Source: Proteiniphilum sp.
GTDB taxonomy: Bacteria > Bacteroidota > Bacteroidia > Bacteroidales > Dysgonomonadaceae
Assembly: GCA_031284475.1 (NCBI GenBank)
Contig: JAISZV010000123.1
Span: 1 to 7,813 of the forward strand
Direction of reading: 5' to 3'
DNA: 7,813 bases
Each line of letters starts with the position of its first letter. Within the stretch, counting starts at the first letter, position 1. Positions 1 to 5,757 of this stretch are shown here, in pieces. Both the position numbers and the translations under genes were made by a program. A model generated the notes under the pieces. That model was given only the letters and a program-made list of their open reading frames with translations. It was not told the DNA's origin and did no database searches.

Positions 1-664
1 CGTCATCAATCCCGGCCATAAACCTGCCGTTCTTATCTTCGTACCAATAACAACCGTTCATCCGGTAGAGATCGCGCATATACTCGTCTTCAATGGCTTT
101 AATTTCGCCTTTCCGAAAAGCACGATAGAGCAGGAAAAACTCTTTCTGAAAAATATCGAGGATATAGTCGCGATCCTGCAACAAACCGGTCGCCTGGCGG
201 AGTGAAACGGGGTTGGGGAGGCCGGGCGGAAATTCCTGCTGATTTACATTAATGCCGATCCCAATCACCGAGTTTGCGATATATTTTCCTTCTATATCGT
301 TCTCGATCAATATTCCTGCCATTTTTTGCTCTTTCCGGTAAATATCATTCGGCCATTTGATGCAAACGTCATCCGTAAACCGGTCGAGCGTATTCTTAAC
401 GGCCAGCGATGCGATACGGGAAATAACGAACTGTTCATTGGCCCTCACATTCAGGGGATAGATAAGCAGGCTGAATAACAAATTTTCCCCTTTTGAAGAA
501 AACCAGGAATTTCCCATCTGCCCCCGTCCGCCGGCCTGAAAATCGGCAATTACCATCGAGCCTTCTTCCAAGCGCTGCTCCCTGAGGAGTTGCTTTAAAT
601 AAATGTTTGTCGATTCGGTTTCCTCCAACCTGATTATCCTGCGGCCTTTACTTAACTGTTCCAT
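1..664 (-). CDS. birA: Biotin--[acetyl-CoA-carboxylase] ligase, C-terminus cut by window edge
   Basis: Biotin-protein ligase: it activates biotin with ATP to biotinyl-5'-AMP and transfers it to the lysine of biotin carboxyl carrier domains in the cytosol. I translated the minus strand by hand from the ATG at 662-664; the frame stays open for 221 codons to base 1, so the 3' end lies outside the window. Family motifs seen: ETESTN (residues 15-20), the biotinyl-AMP loop GGRGQMGNSW (45-54), KWPND (103-107), K114 followed by AGILIE (116-121), and GIGINVN (135-141). There is no N-terminal helix-turn-helix, so this is the catalytic-only form and not an E. coli-type repressor. Proteins of this form are usually about 240-250 aa, so only a short C-terminal part should be missing. 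The start overlaps the stop of the upstream MmcQ/YjbR gene by 17 bases, which suggests translational coupling. No clear ribosome binding site is visible, as is common in Bacteroidota. Confidence 0.93.
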   Translation of the reverse strand, partial: MEQLSKGRRIIRLEETESTNIYLKQLLREQRLEEGSMVIADFQAGGRGQMGNSWFSSKGENLLFSLLIYPLNVRANEQFVISRIASLAVKNTLDRFTDDVCIKWPNDIYRKEQKMAGILIENDIEGKYIANSVIGIGINVNQQEFPPGLPNPVSLRQATGLLQDRDYILDIFQKEFFLLYRAFRKGEIKAIEDEYMRDLYRMNGCYWYEDKNGRFMAGIDD

Positions 665-1010
665 AATATTGTTCTTGCTGTTTTTTAGGCAATTTCTTCA
701 TAACCTCCTCCACAGAATGATCGATCCATTTCCTGAGTTCATTGCCGGGCATATCCCCATCCAGGTAAATGGTGTTCCAGTAAGTTTTGTTCATGTGATA
801 GGCCGCTTCCACACATGCATACTTTTCACGCAGTGCGATGGCTTTCACCGGGTCGCATTTCAGGCTGATGCTGCATCTGTCCGCATCGGTAGGGATCAAA
901 GCGAACATCTTGCCCATCACCTTCATCACAATGGTAACCTCATCAAACGGAGTAGTCGTCTCAGCTCCCCGAACGGATTGGCAATAATCAAAAAGTTCCT
1001 CGATATTCAT
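648..1010 (-). CDS. MmcQ/YjbR family protein
   Basis: A 120-aa protein of the MmcQ/YjbR family, which has a CyaY-like double-wing fold and is often called DNA-binding, although its biochemical role is poorly defined. The family pattern is clear: an N-terminal helix MNIEELFDYC, TPFDEVTIVMKVMGKMFAL (residues 20-38), ISLKCDP (48-54), LREKY (60-64), YHMNKTYWNT (71-80) and a C-terminal helix beginning ELRKWIDHSVEEV (91-103). Length is normal for the family. It is the middle gene of a minus-strand run: 63 bases separate it from yraN upstream, and its last 17 bases overlap the birA start. It was probably transcribed from the promoter upstream of yraN. The 63-base gap holds no obvious promoter. The family call is firm; the function remains unknown. 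Confidence 0.9.
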   Translation of the reverse strand: MNIEELFDYCQSVRGAETTTPFDEVTIVMKVMGKMFALIPTDADRCSISLKCDPVKAIALREKYACVEAAYHMNKTYWNTIYLDGDMPGNELRKWIDHSVEEVMKKLPKKQQEQYYGTVK

Positions 1011-1073
1011 ATTTCATCCCCGTATCCTGAAATTAAGATTGTTCCGCTGTGCCTTATCGCGAAGGATTATGCT

Positions 1074-1436
1074 TCACAGAAAGGGTAAAAACGCGTCTTC
1101 AATATGTTTCAGTTCAAATTGCCGCTCATTCAATATTATGGTAACAATATCGAACCGGGCCGGTTTATCTATGCAATTTTTTTTAATATAATAACCGGCT
1201 GCAAGAACCATGCGCCGCATACGATGCTCCCCAACAAAATTACTGGGGTCGCCCCACTCCGCCGATGTGCGGGTTTTTACCTCCACAAATACGATAAACT
1301 CTTCATATTCCGACACAATATCGATCTCATAACCGGAAAAAAACCAGTTTCGCTCCACAATACGGTGCCCTTTCTTTTTGAGATAAGATACCGCCGTTTC
1401 TTCGCCTTTTTTCCCCAACTCATTGTGTCCTGCCAT
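1074..1436 (-). CDS. yraN: YraN/UPF0102 family protein, PD-(D/E)XK nuclease fold
   Basis: A 120-aa YraN (UPF0102) protein. The family has an endonuclease-like PD-(D/E)XK fold related to Holliday-junction resolvases; its cellular role is not settled. Seen in the sequence: HNELGKKGEETAVSYL (residues 4-19), RNWFFSGYEIDIV (29-41), VFVEVKTR (49-56) and ARFDIVTI (93-100). The likely active-site residues are E12, D39, E52 and K54, all present. I chose the ATG at 1434-1436 because MAGHNELGKKGE is how family members normally begin. A TTG five codons upstream (1449-1451) is in frame and would give 125 aa, but it adds only a non-conserved SKKG-type stretch. It is first in a run with the MmcQ/YjbR gene and birA, and diverges from the RHH-like gene at 1554. 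Confidence 0.93.
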   Translation of the reverse strand: MAGHNELGKKGEETAVSYLKKKGHRIVERNWFFSGYEIDIVSEYEEFIVFVEVKTRTSAEWGDPSNFVGEHRMRRMVLAAGYYIKKNCIDKPARFDIVTIILNERQFELKHIEDAFLPFL

Positions 1437-1477
1437 CCCTTTTTTTGACAATACAGCTTATAAACTTCGTAAAAATA

Positions 1478-1485
1478 CAAATTTA
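1478..1485 (-). promoter_or_regulatory. Probable -7 element of yraN promoter
   Basis: Read on the minus strand this is TAAATTTG, an exact match to the Bacteroidota -7 consensus TAnnTTTG. It lies 41 bases upstream of the chosen yraN start, giving a short predicted leader. The -33 region has no exact TTTG at the usual 19-21 base spacing; TTTTCG about 22 bases upstream is the nearest candidate. It would drive yraN, the MmcQ/YjbR gene and birA. Confidence 0.5.
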
Positions 1486-1553
1486 CACCGTAAACTCTTC
1501 TTTTTGGCGAAAATATTTTGTTTTTTTGCAGCAGAAATTTCAATAGTTATTTG

Positions 1554-1778
1554 ATGAGAACAAAACAATACAAACCACAAGGCAAGATAAAACCACGCAC
1601 GAAAAAGGCCGTATTCACGCTCAGCGATGAAGAATACAGTTTGATCCATCTCTATCTGAAAAAGTATAAGATTTCCAACCGCTCCCGGTGGTTTCGTGAA
1701 ACCGTTCTCAATCATGTGCTGAGAAATATGGAACAGGATTATCCTACGCTATTCGAAGAGAATGAAATGAGGCGATAA
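1554..1778 (+). CDS. Small basic protein, probable ribbon-helix-helix DNA-binding fold
   Basis: A 74-aa protein of no named function that I can assign. The N-terminus is basic and unstructured (residues 1-18 contain eight Lys/Arg). It is followed by a short strand KKAVFTLS (17-24), a helix DEEYSLIHLYLKKYKI (25-40), an N-R-S turn (42-44) and a second helix SRWFRETVLNHVLRNM (44-59). Strand, helix, N.S turn, helix is the pattern of ribbon-helix-helix proteins such as Arc/MetJ and MobC-like relaxosome proteins. The tail is acidic. The ATG at 1554 fits better than an in-frame TTG at 1518, whose extra residues (FFCSRNFNSYL) look like untranslated leader. A stretch resembling a -7 element (TATTTTG, 1514-1520) precedes it but is one T short of consensus. 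It lies 24 bases before tadA, so the two are probably cotranscribed. It is real by codon pattern and context; DNA binding is inferred. Confidence 0.75.
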   Translation: MRTKQYKPQGKIKPRTKKAVFTLSDEEYSLIHLYLKKYKISNRSRWFRETVLNHVLRNMEQDYPTLFEENEMRR

Positions 1779-1802
1779 CTTGTTTAACCAAAAAGTAATA
1801 AG

Positions 1803-2240
1803 ATGCTGAACGATCAATATTTTATGCAGCAGGCCTTGCGGGAAGCGCACAAAGCATTAGAAAACAGAGAGGTTCCCATAGGCGCGGTAGTGGTTGTGAA
1901 TAATCGCATCATTACCCGCGCGCACAACTTAACAGAGACATTGAACGATGTAACGGCCCACGCCGAAATGCAGGCTATCACAGCCGCAGCCAATGTATTG
2001 GGAGGAAAATACCTCGTCAATTGCACCCTTTACGTTACCGTGGAACCCTGCCCCATGTGCGCCGGCGCACTGCGATGGGCGCAAATATCGCGCGTGGTGT
2101 ACGGCGCTTCCGATGAGAAACGGGGATATACGCAAATTTCGCCTTTTCTCCTCCATCCCAAGACAACGGTTACTTCCGGTATCTTAGCCGATGACTGCGC
2201 CGACCTGTTGAAACTTTTTTTCTCCCGTTGCAGGAAGTAA
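1803..2240 (+). CDS. tadA: tRNA-specific adenosine deaminase TadA
   Basis: Deaminates adenosine at wobble position 34 of tRNA-Arg(ACG) to inosine, so that one tRNA can read CGU, CGC and CGA; it is a cytosolic zinc enzyme and usually essential. The 145-aa length is normal. Zinc and catalytic motifs are intact: H53-A-E55 (in TAHAEM; E55 is the proton shuttle) and P-C83-P-M-C86 (in EPCPMCAGA). Other family marks are EVPIGAVVV (residues 23-31), an N at 42 in AHN, and VVYGASDEKRG (around 98-108). The family also includes guanine and cytosine deaminases, but the PCPMCAGAL context with the VPIGAV N-terminus points to TadA. It follows the RHH-like gene by 24 bases on the same strand and is convergent with the oxidoreductase downstream. 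The ATG at 1803 has no Shine-Dalgarno sequence, only an A-rich leader. Confidence 0.95.
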   Translation: MLNDQYFMQQALREAHKALENREVPIGAVVVVNNRIITRAHNLTETLNDVTAHAEMQAITAAANVLGGKYLVNCTLYVTVEPCPMCAGALRWAQISRVVYGASDEKRGYTQISPFLLHPKTTVTSGILADDCADLLKLFFSRCRK

Positions 2241-2297
2241 AATACAATGTCTTCGCTTTTGCCGGGGCATAACCGAATTGCTGCTTGAAAACTCACT

Positions 2298-2337
2298 AAA
2301 ACCGGCCTGCTTCATCATCCGGCCGCCCGACGTTTTT
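2298..2337. terminator. Possible bidirectional terminator between convergent genes
   Basis: A 5-bp GC stem, CGGCC (2303-2307) with GGCCG (2321-2325), closes a 13-base loop in the 95-base gap between tadA and the oxidoreductase. Read on the minus strand the stem is followed directly by GTTTT (2302-2298). Read on the plus strand a TTTTT run occurs 7 bases after the stem (2333-2337). The position suits termination of both genes, but the stem is short. The rest of the gap (2241-2297) shows nothing. Confidence 0.35.
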
Positions 2338-3709
2338 ACAGTTTCGGCAACTTCCAGGGAGCTCTGTAATTGGCTCTGATCAACCTATTGGCTTCGTCAT
2401 TCCCGATAAACTTCCCGGTCTCATTATCCCAGTTCAGGGCCATTCCCACGCGACAGGAGATATTGGCTATATGGCTCAGCTTGGCTATTTCGGCGCCAAT
2501 GGCGATATCGGCATTGGGGAGTTCACGCGAACGCATACAGTCGAGCATATTACCTGCGTGCAGGTAGAGTCCTTTGCCCGCGCCGGTTCTTTTTTTCACC
2601 GCTTCCATCCGTAGCGTATTGGGCTTTCTCTCATCGTCGCAAGGATAACAATAGGGGTATGTCCGGCTATTGATGGCTTGTTCCGGAACCACTTCCCAAC
2701 CGGCACGGGTAAGTATCAAGGTGCCGTTCTCGCCGAAAAAGGCGACTCCTTCCCGAAGCCCGAACAATCCGGCGCCTATTCCGCAGGCATGATCCCATAT
2801 TATATTGAAATCGGGATATTTATAGGTTACCATCAGGGAGTCGGGCGTCTCCATCGCATCATCCGGATAACCATATTTTCCTCCTGCTCCATACACATAG
2901 GATGGCAATCCTACGTTCATCCCTTTCAGGGCGTAATCAAGCAGATGCACGCCCCAGTCGGCCATCAACCCGCCGGCATAATCCCAGAAGAAGCGGAAAT
3001 TGTAGTGAAACCGGTTCTGGTTAAATTCACGTTTGGGAGCCGGCCCCAGCCACATATCATAATCCACGCCCGCCGGCGGCGCCGAATCGGGCGTTACCGG
3101 CAGCGTCCATTTACTGGTTTGATAGGCCCATACTTTTACGGTTCGCACGCGCCCCAACTGCCCACTTTGTACGTATGCCGCGGCTTCGTCCCAGTGGGGG
3201 TCGCTCCGCTGCCACTGCCCCACCTGTACGATACGGTTATATTTCCGGGCAGCTTTCACCATTAGGTCGCACTCCTCAATGGTATTGGACAGCGGCTTTT
3301 CCACATACACATCCTTACCCGCTTCACAGGCGGCAATTAACGGGAGGCAGTGCCAATGGTCAGGGGTTCCGACGATTACCATATCCACATCTTTGTTGTC
3401 GATCACCCTGCGCCAGTCTTTTACCAATTGCGGCGGTTTTTTTCCGGCCAGTTTCTCCAGGTCGGCGGCACGTTGATAGAGCCACTCGTCGTCCACATCG
3501 CACAGGGAGATACACTCCACGCCGGGATATTGAAGAAAAGCGCTCAGGTTACTCCATCCCTGATTGCGGCAACCAATCAGGGCTACCTTGACTTTATTGC
3601 CGGGGGCGGACTGTCCGAAAACGGAAGAATAGGATCTTCCCATCAACGGGGCCAAGCCCAAACCGGTTGCCGAAACGGCGGATTTCTTTAAAAAATTTCG
3701 TCTGTCCAT
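2336..3709 (-). CDS. Gfo/Idh/MocA family oxidoreductase with Tat signal
   Basis: An NAD(P)-dependent oxidoreductase of the Gfo/Idh/MocA family, 457 aa, whose members oxidise sugars or inositols and in a few cases cleave glycosides (GH109). The N-terminus MDRRNFLKKS carries a twin-arginine motif (R3 R4 N F L K) followed by a weakly hydrophobic stretch (about 11-24), so export in folded form to the periplasm is likely. There is no lipobox. The Rossmann domain starts at VKVALIGCRNQG (40-51); the usual middle Gly of GxGxxG is Arg48. Then come VGTPDHWH (113-120), the EKP motif (E137 K138 P139) and, in the C-terminal domain, GGLMADWGVHLLD (246-258), which holds the D..G.H..D residues expected near the active site. 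The substrate cannot be read from the sequence. It stands alone: no glycoside hydrolase, SusCD pair or sugar transporter is nearby. The AGCS symporter is divergent from it across 181 bases. Confidence 0.9.
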   Translation of the reverse strand: MDRRNFLKKSAVSATGLGLAPLMGRSYSSVFGQSAPGNKVKVALIGCRNQGWSNLSAFLQYPGVECISLCDVDDEWLYQRAADLEKLAGKKPPQLVKDWRRVIDNKDVDMVIVGTPDHWHCLPLIAACEAGKDVYVEKPLSNTIEECDLMVKAARKYNRIVQVGQWQRSDPHWDEAAAYVQSGQLGRVRTVKVWAYQTSKWTLPVTPDSAPPAGVDYDMWLGPAPKREFNQNRFHYNFRFFWDYAGGLMADWGVHLLDYALKGMNVGLPSYVYGAGGKYGYPDDAMETPDSLMVTYKYPDFNIIWDHACGIGAGLFGLREGVAFFGENGTLILTRAGWEVVPEQAINSRTYPYCYPCDDERKPNTLRMEAVKKRTGAGKGLYLHAGNMLDCMRSRELPNADIAIGAEIAKLSHIANISCRVGMALNWDNETGKFIGNDEANRLIRANYRAPWKLPKL

Positions 3710-3767
3710 GATAAAGTATTATTTAGAATTTATTTTTAAATAGAAAGAAATAACACCAAAGTAAAGG

Positions 3768-3775
3768 CAAAGATA
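3768..3775 (-). promoter_or_regulatory. Probable -7 element for the oxidoreductase gene
   Basis: On the minus strand this reads TATCTTTG, matching TAnnTTTG, 58 bases upstream of the oxidoreductase ATG. A TTTTG lies 12 bases further upstream, too close for a standard -33 element, and nothing better sits at 19-21 bases. The region between the two divergent genes (3710-3890) is AT-rich and otherwise shows only this element and the symporter promoter. Confidence 0.4.
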
Positions 3776-3822
3776 ATAAAGTTTGCACAAAACGGTATAT
3801 TAATCTTTTTTTTAATTAAGGG

Positions 3823-3851
3823 TTGATTTTTTAAATGAATAACTATATTTG
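3823..3851 (+). promoter_or_regulatory. Bacteroidota-type promoter for the AGCS symporter
   Basis: The -7 element TATATTTG (3844-3851) matches TAnnTTTG exactly. A TTG at 3823-3825 lies 18 bases upstream as a plausible -33 element, slightly shorter than the usual spacing. The predicted leader is only about 30-35 bases, too short for a riboswitch. The same 11-base string, CTATATTTGCA, recurs at the metG promoter (5663-5673). Confidence 0.55.
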
Positions 3852-3890
3852 CAAACTGTTCACCGATTACTTCACCTATAATTTGGTTTT

Positions 3891-5597
3891 ATGCAACATC
3901 TCAATGAATTCTTCCTGACTATACATCAATATATTGCAGGAAATAACTGGTTTATTTTTTTACTTCTGGGAACAGGCGTTTTTTTTACGCTCTACCTGAA
4001 GTTTCCGCAGATCAGGTACTTTTCACACGCGATTCGTATTGTAAAAGGGAAATACGACAAAAAGACCGATAAGGGCGATACATCCCATTTTCAGGCGCTG
4101 GCTACCGCCCTTTCGGGAACAGTGGGTACCGGAAATATTGCCGGCGTAGCATTGGCCGTGCATCTGGGAGGACCTGCCGCATTGTTCTGGATGCTGATGA
4201 CGGCATTTTTGGGGATGTGTACCAAGTTCGCAGAGGTAACCCTTTCGCATAAATACCGTGAGTTTGATGAGAAAGGGATGGTTGCCGGCGGCCCTATGTA
4301 TTATATGAAAAAGCGGTTGAACATTAATCTGAAAAACGGGAAACAGATCAAAACCGGATATTGGATAGGCGGCTTTTTTGCGATAGCCGCCATCTTATCC
4401 TCTTTCGGAACAGGCAGCCTGCCGCAGGTCAATAGTATCTCCAATGCCATGTTCGCTACTTTCGGCATACAACATGTGGCAACCGGCGCCGTGTTGTCGG
4501 TTTTACTGGCCTTGATCATTATCGGAGGGATTAAGCGGATTGCACAGGTAACGGAAAAACTTGTGCCATTCATGGCTATCATCTATTTTGTGGGAGCCAT
4601 AGCGGTTATCTTCTCTAATCACCAGAACATTATCCCTTCGTTCACGGCCGTATTCAGCGATATTTTCACCGGCACAGCGGCTGTAGGCGGATTTCTGGGA
4701 GCCGGATTTACTTTTGCTTTCAATAACGGAGTGAACAGGGGCTTGTTTTCCAATGAAGCCGGACAGGGTTCCGCGCCTATCGCCCATGCTGCGGCCAAAG
4801 CGCATGAACCGGTTTCGGAAGGGATGGTCGCCATCCTGGAACCTTTCATCGACACTATTATTATCTGTTTTCTCACAGGAATGGCGCTCCTATCGTCGGG
4901 CGTATGGAATGAGAAACTGCCCAACCAGTTTCAGCAGACCGACGTCGAGATACTGGCGGATTATTACCATGAACACAACGAGGAAGACCCGGCATATCTC
5001 AAAAACCATCTGAGCGGCAAAACCAAAGTGGCGCTCTTTTCAGGCATACTGCACGTGGAAGAAGGCAAGATACGGAATAAGATTTCCATCATCCATGCAC
5101 GCTCATTGGCCGAAAATATTGAAATACGAAGGGGCGGGAAATTATTCTCCGGAGAAATTCCGGTCGCTAACGGGAAAATAACCGACCGCTTGGGCAATTT
5201 AACTTTTACCGGCCGTTCCCTTATTCACAGCGCGCCCCTCTCCACAGCCGCTTTTTCAAAGAGTATACTGGGCAACGCCGGGCAATATATTGTAACTATC
5301 GGATTACTCCTGTTTGCCTTCTCTACCGCTATCGCCTGGTCGTATTACGGCGACAGAAGCGTCACTTATTTAGTAGGAGCGAAATATGTAGTGGTTTACA
5401 GGGTCGTCTATATCCTGGGATTTTTTCTTGCTTCCTTTACCGATACTACTATTATCTGGAACTTATCGCTGATCACAATAGCTTTTATGACGGTTCCCAA
5501 CCTGATAGGACTGCTTTTCCTGCATAAAGAAGTGAAATCGACCATCCAAGACTATTGGGTTGGTTTCAAAAAGGAATATCCCCGGGAAAAAATATAA
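3891..5597 (+). CDS. AGCS family sodium/alanine (amino acid) symporter with large insert
   Basis: An inner-membrane symporter of the alanine/glycine:cation (AGCS) family, which imports small neutral amino acids with Na+ (or H+). It has the family signatures [15 protein letters not shown] (residues 76-90) and [19 protein letters not shown] (284-302), both in substrate/ion-binding regions, plus [10 protein letters not shown] (131-140) and [17 protein letters not shown] (473-489). I count about 10-11 hydrophobic segments, for example around 19-36, 94-110, 158-172, 198-214, 225-243, 312-337, 464-484, 500-516 and 522-543. At 568 aa it is about 100 residues longer than a typical member (about 450-480). 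The excess lies at 341-447, a polar segment between the helix ending SSGVWN and the conserved AAFSKSILG region. The ATG at 3891 follows a clear promoter. It is followed by metG, which has its own promoter. Family call firm; the exact substrate is not. Confidence 0.93.
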   Translation: MQHLNEFFLTIHQYIAGNNWFIFLLLGTGVFFTLYLKFPQIRYFSHAIRIVKGKYDKKTDKGDTSHFQALATALSGTVGTGNIAGVALAVHLGGPAALFWMLMTAFLGMCTKFAEVTLSHKYREFDEKGMVAGGPMYYMKKRLNINLKNGKQIKTGYWIGGFFAIAAILSSFGTGSLPQVNSISNAMFATFGIQHVATGAVLSVLLALIIIGGIKRIAQVTEKLVPFMAIIYFVGAIAVIFSNHQNIIPSFTAVFSDIFTGTAAVGGFLGAGFTFAFNNGVNRGLFSNEAGQGSAPIAHAAAKAHEPVSEGMVAILEPFIDTIIICFLTGMALLSSGVWNEKLPNQFQQTDVEILADYYHEHNEEDPAYLKNHLSGKTKVALFSGILHVEEGKIRNKISIIHARSLAENIEIRRGGKLFSGEIPVANGKITDRLGNLTFTGRSLIHSAPLSTAAFSKSILGNAGQYIVTIGLLLFAFSTAIAWSYYGDRSVTYLVGAKYVVVYRVVYILGFFLASFTDTTIIWNLSLITIAFMTVPNLIGLLFLHKEVKSTIQDYWVGFKKEYPREKI

Positions 5598-5623
5598 CCG
5601 GCTACGCTGTTGTCCGCGCTTCG

Positions 5624-5650
5624 GATAAGCGCAAACAAGTTTGGCTTATC
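5624..5650. repeat. Near-perfect inverted repeat at the metG -33 region
   Basis: Outer arms GATAAGC (5624-5630) and GCTTATC (5644-5650) and inner arms CAAAC (5632-5636) and GTTTG (5639-5643) are exact reverse complements. Only a bulged G at 5631 and the central AA are unpaired. The right inner arm contains the TTTG taken as the -33 box of the metG promoter. It begins 27 bases after the symporter stop codon. There is no T-run after it on either strand, so it is not a standard intrinsic terminator, although 3'-end formation or stabilisation for the symporter mRNA is possible. An operator for a dimeric repressor is the other reading. Confidence 0.6.
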
Positions 5651-5671
5651 TCTCAGCTTTCGCTATATTTG
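5640..5671 (+). promoter_or_regulatory. Bacteroidota-type promoter for metG
   Basis: TTTG (5640-5643), a 20-base spacer, then TATATTTG (5664-5671): an exact match in sequence and spacing to the housekeeping sigma promoter of Bacteroidota. Transcription would begin near 5677, giving a leader of about 80 bases before the metG ATG. The leader shows only a weak hairpin (CCT near 5675 with AGG near 5687) and no T-box or riboswitch that I can recognise. Confidence 0.7.
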
Positions 5672-5757
5672 CACCCTCTAACGAAAGGGAGTGTTGATCC
5701 GCGTGAAAACGTTACTTGGCAGCATGGAGATACAACCCGTAAACCCGAAATTCAAAT

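Noticed and set aside
603..1088. Plus-strand open frame of 161 codons opposite the MmcQ/YjbR gene and birA
   Set aside because: It lies wholly antisense to two well-supported family genes, has no recognisable domain, and its His-rich, low-complexity translation is typical of an antisense shadow.
2678..3265. Plus-strand open frame of 195 codons inside the oxidoreductase
   Set aside because: Antisense to the Gfo/Idh/MocA gene, whose motifs are intact throughout; the translation shows no domain.
5677..5757. T-box or SAM-type riboswitch in the metG leader
   Set aside because: The leader is only about 80 bases, lacks the T-box core and any strong multi-helix fold, and no terminator follows.
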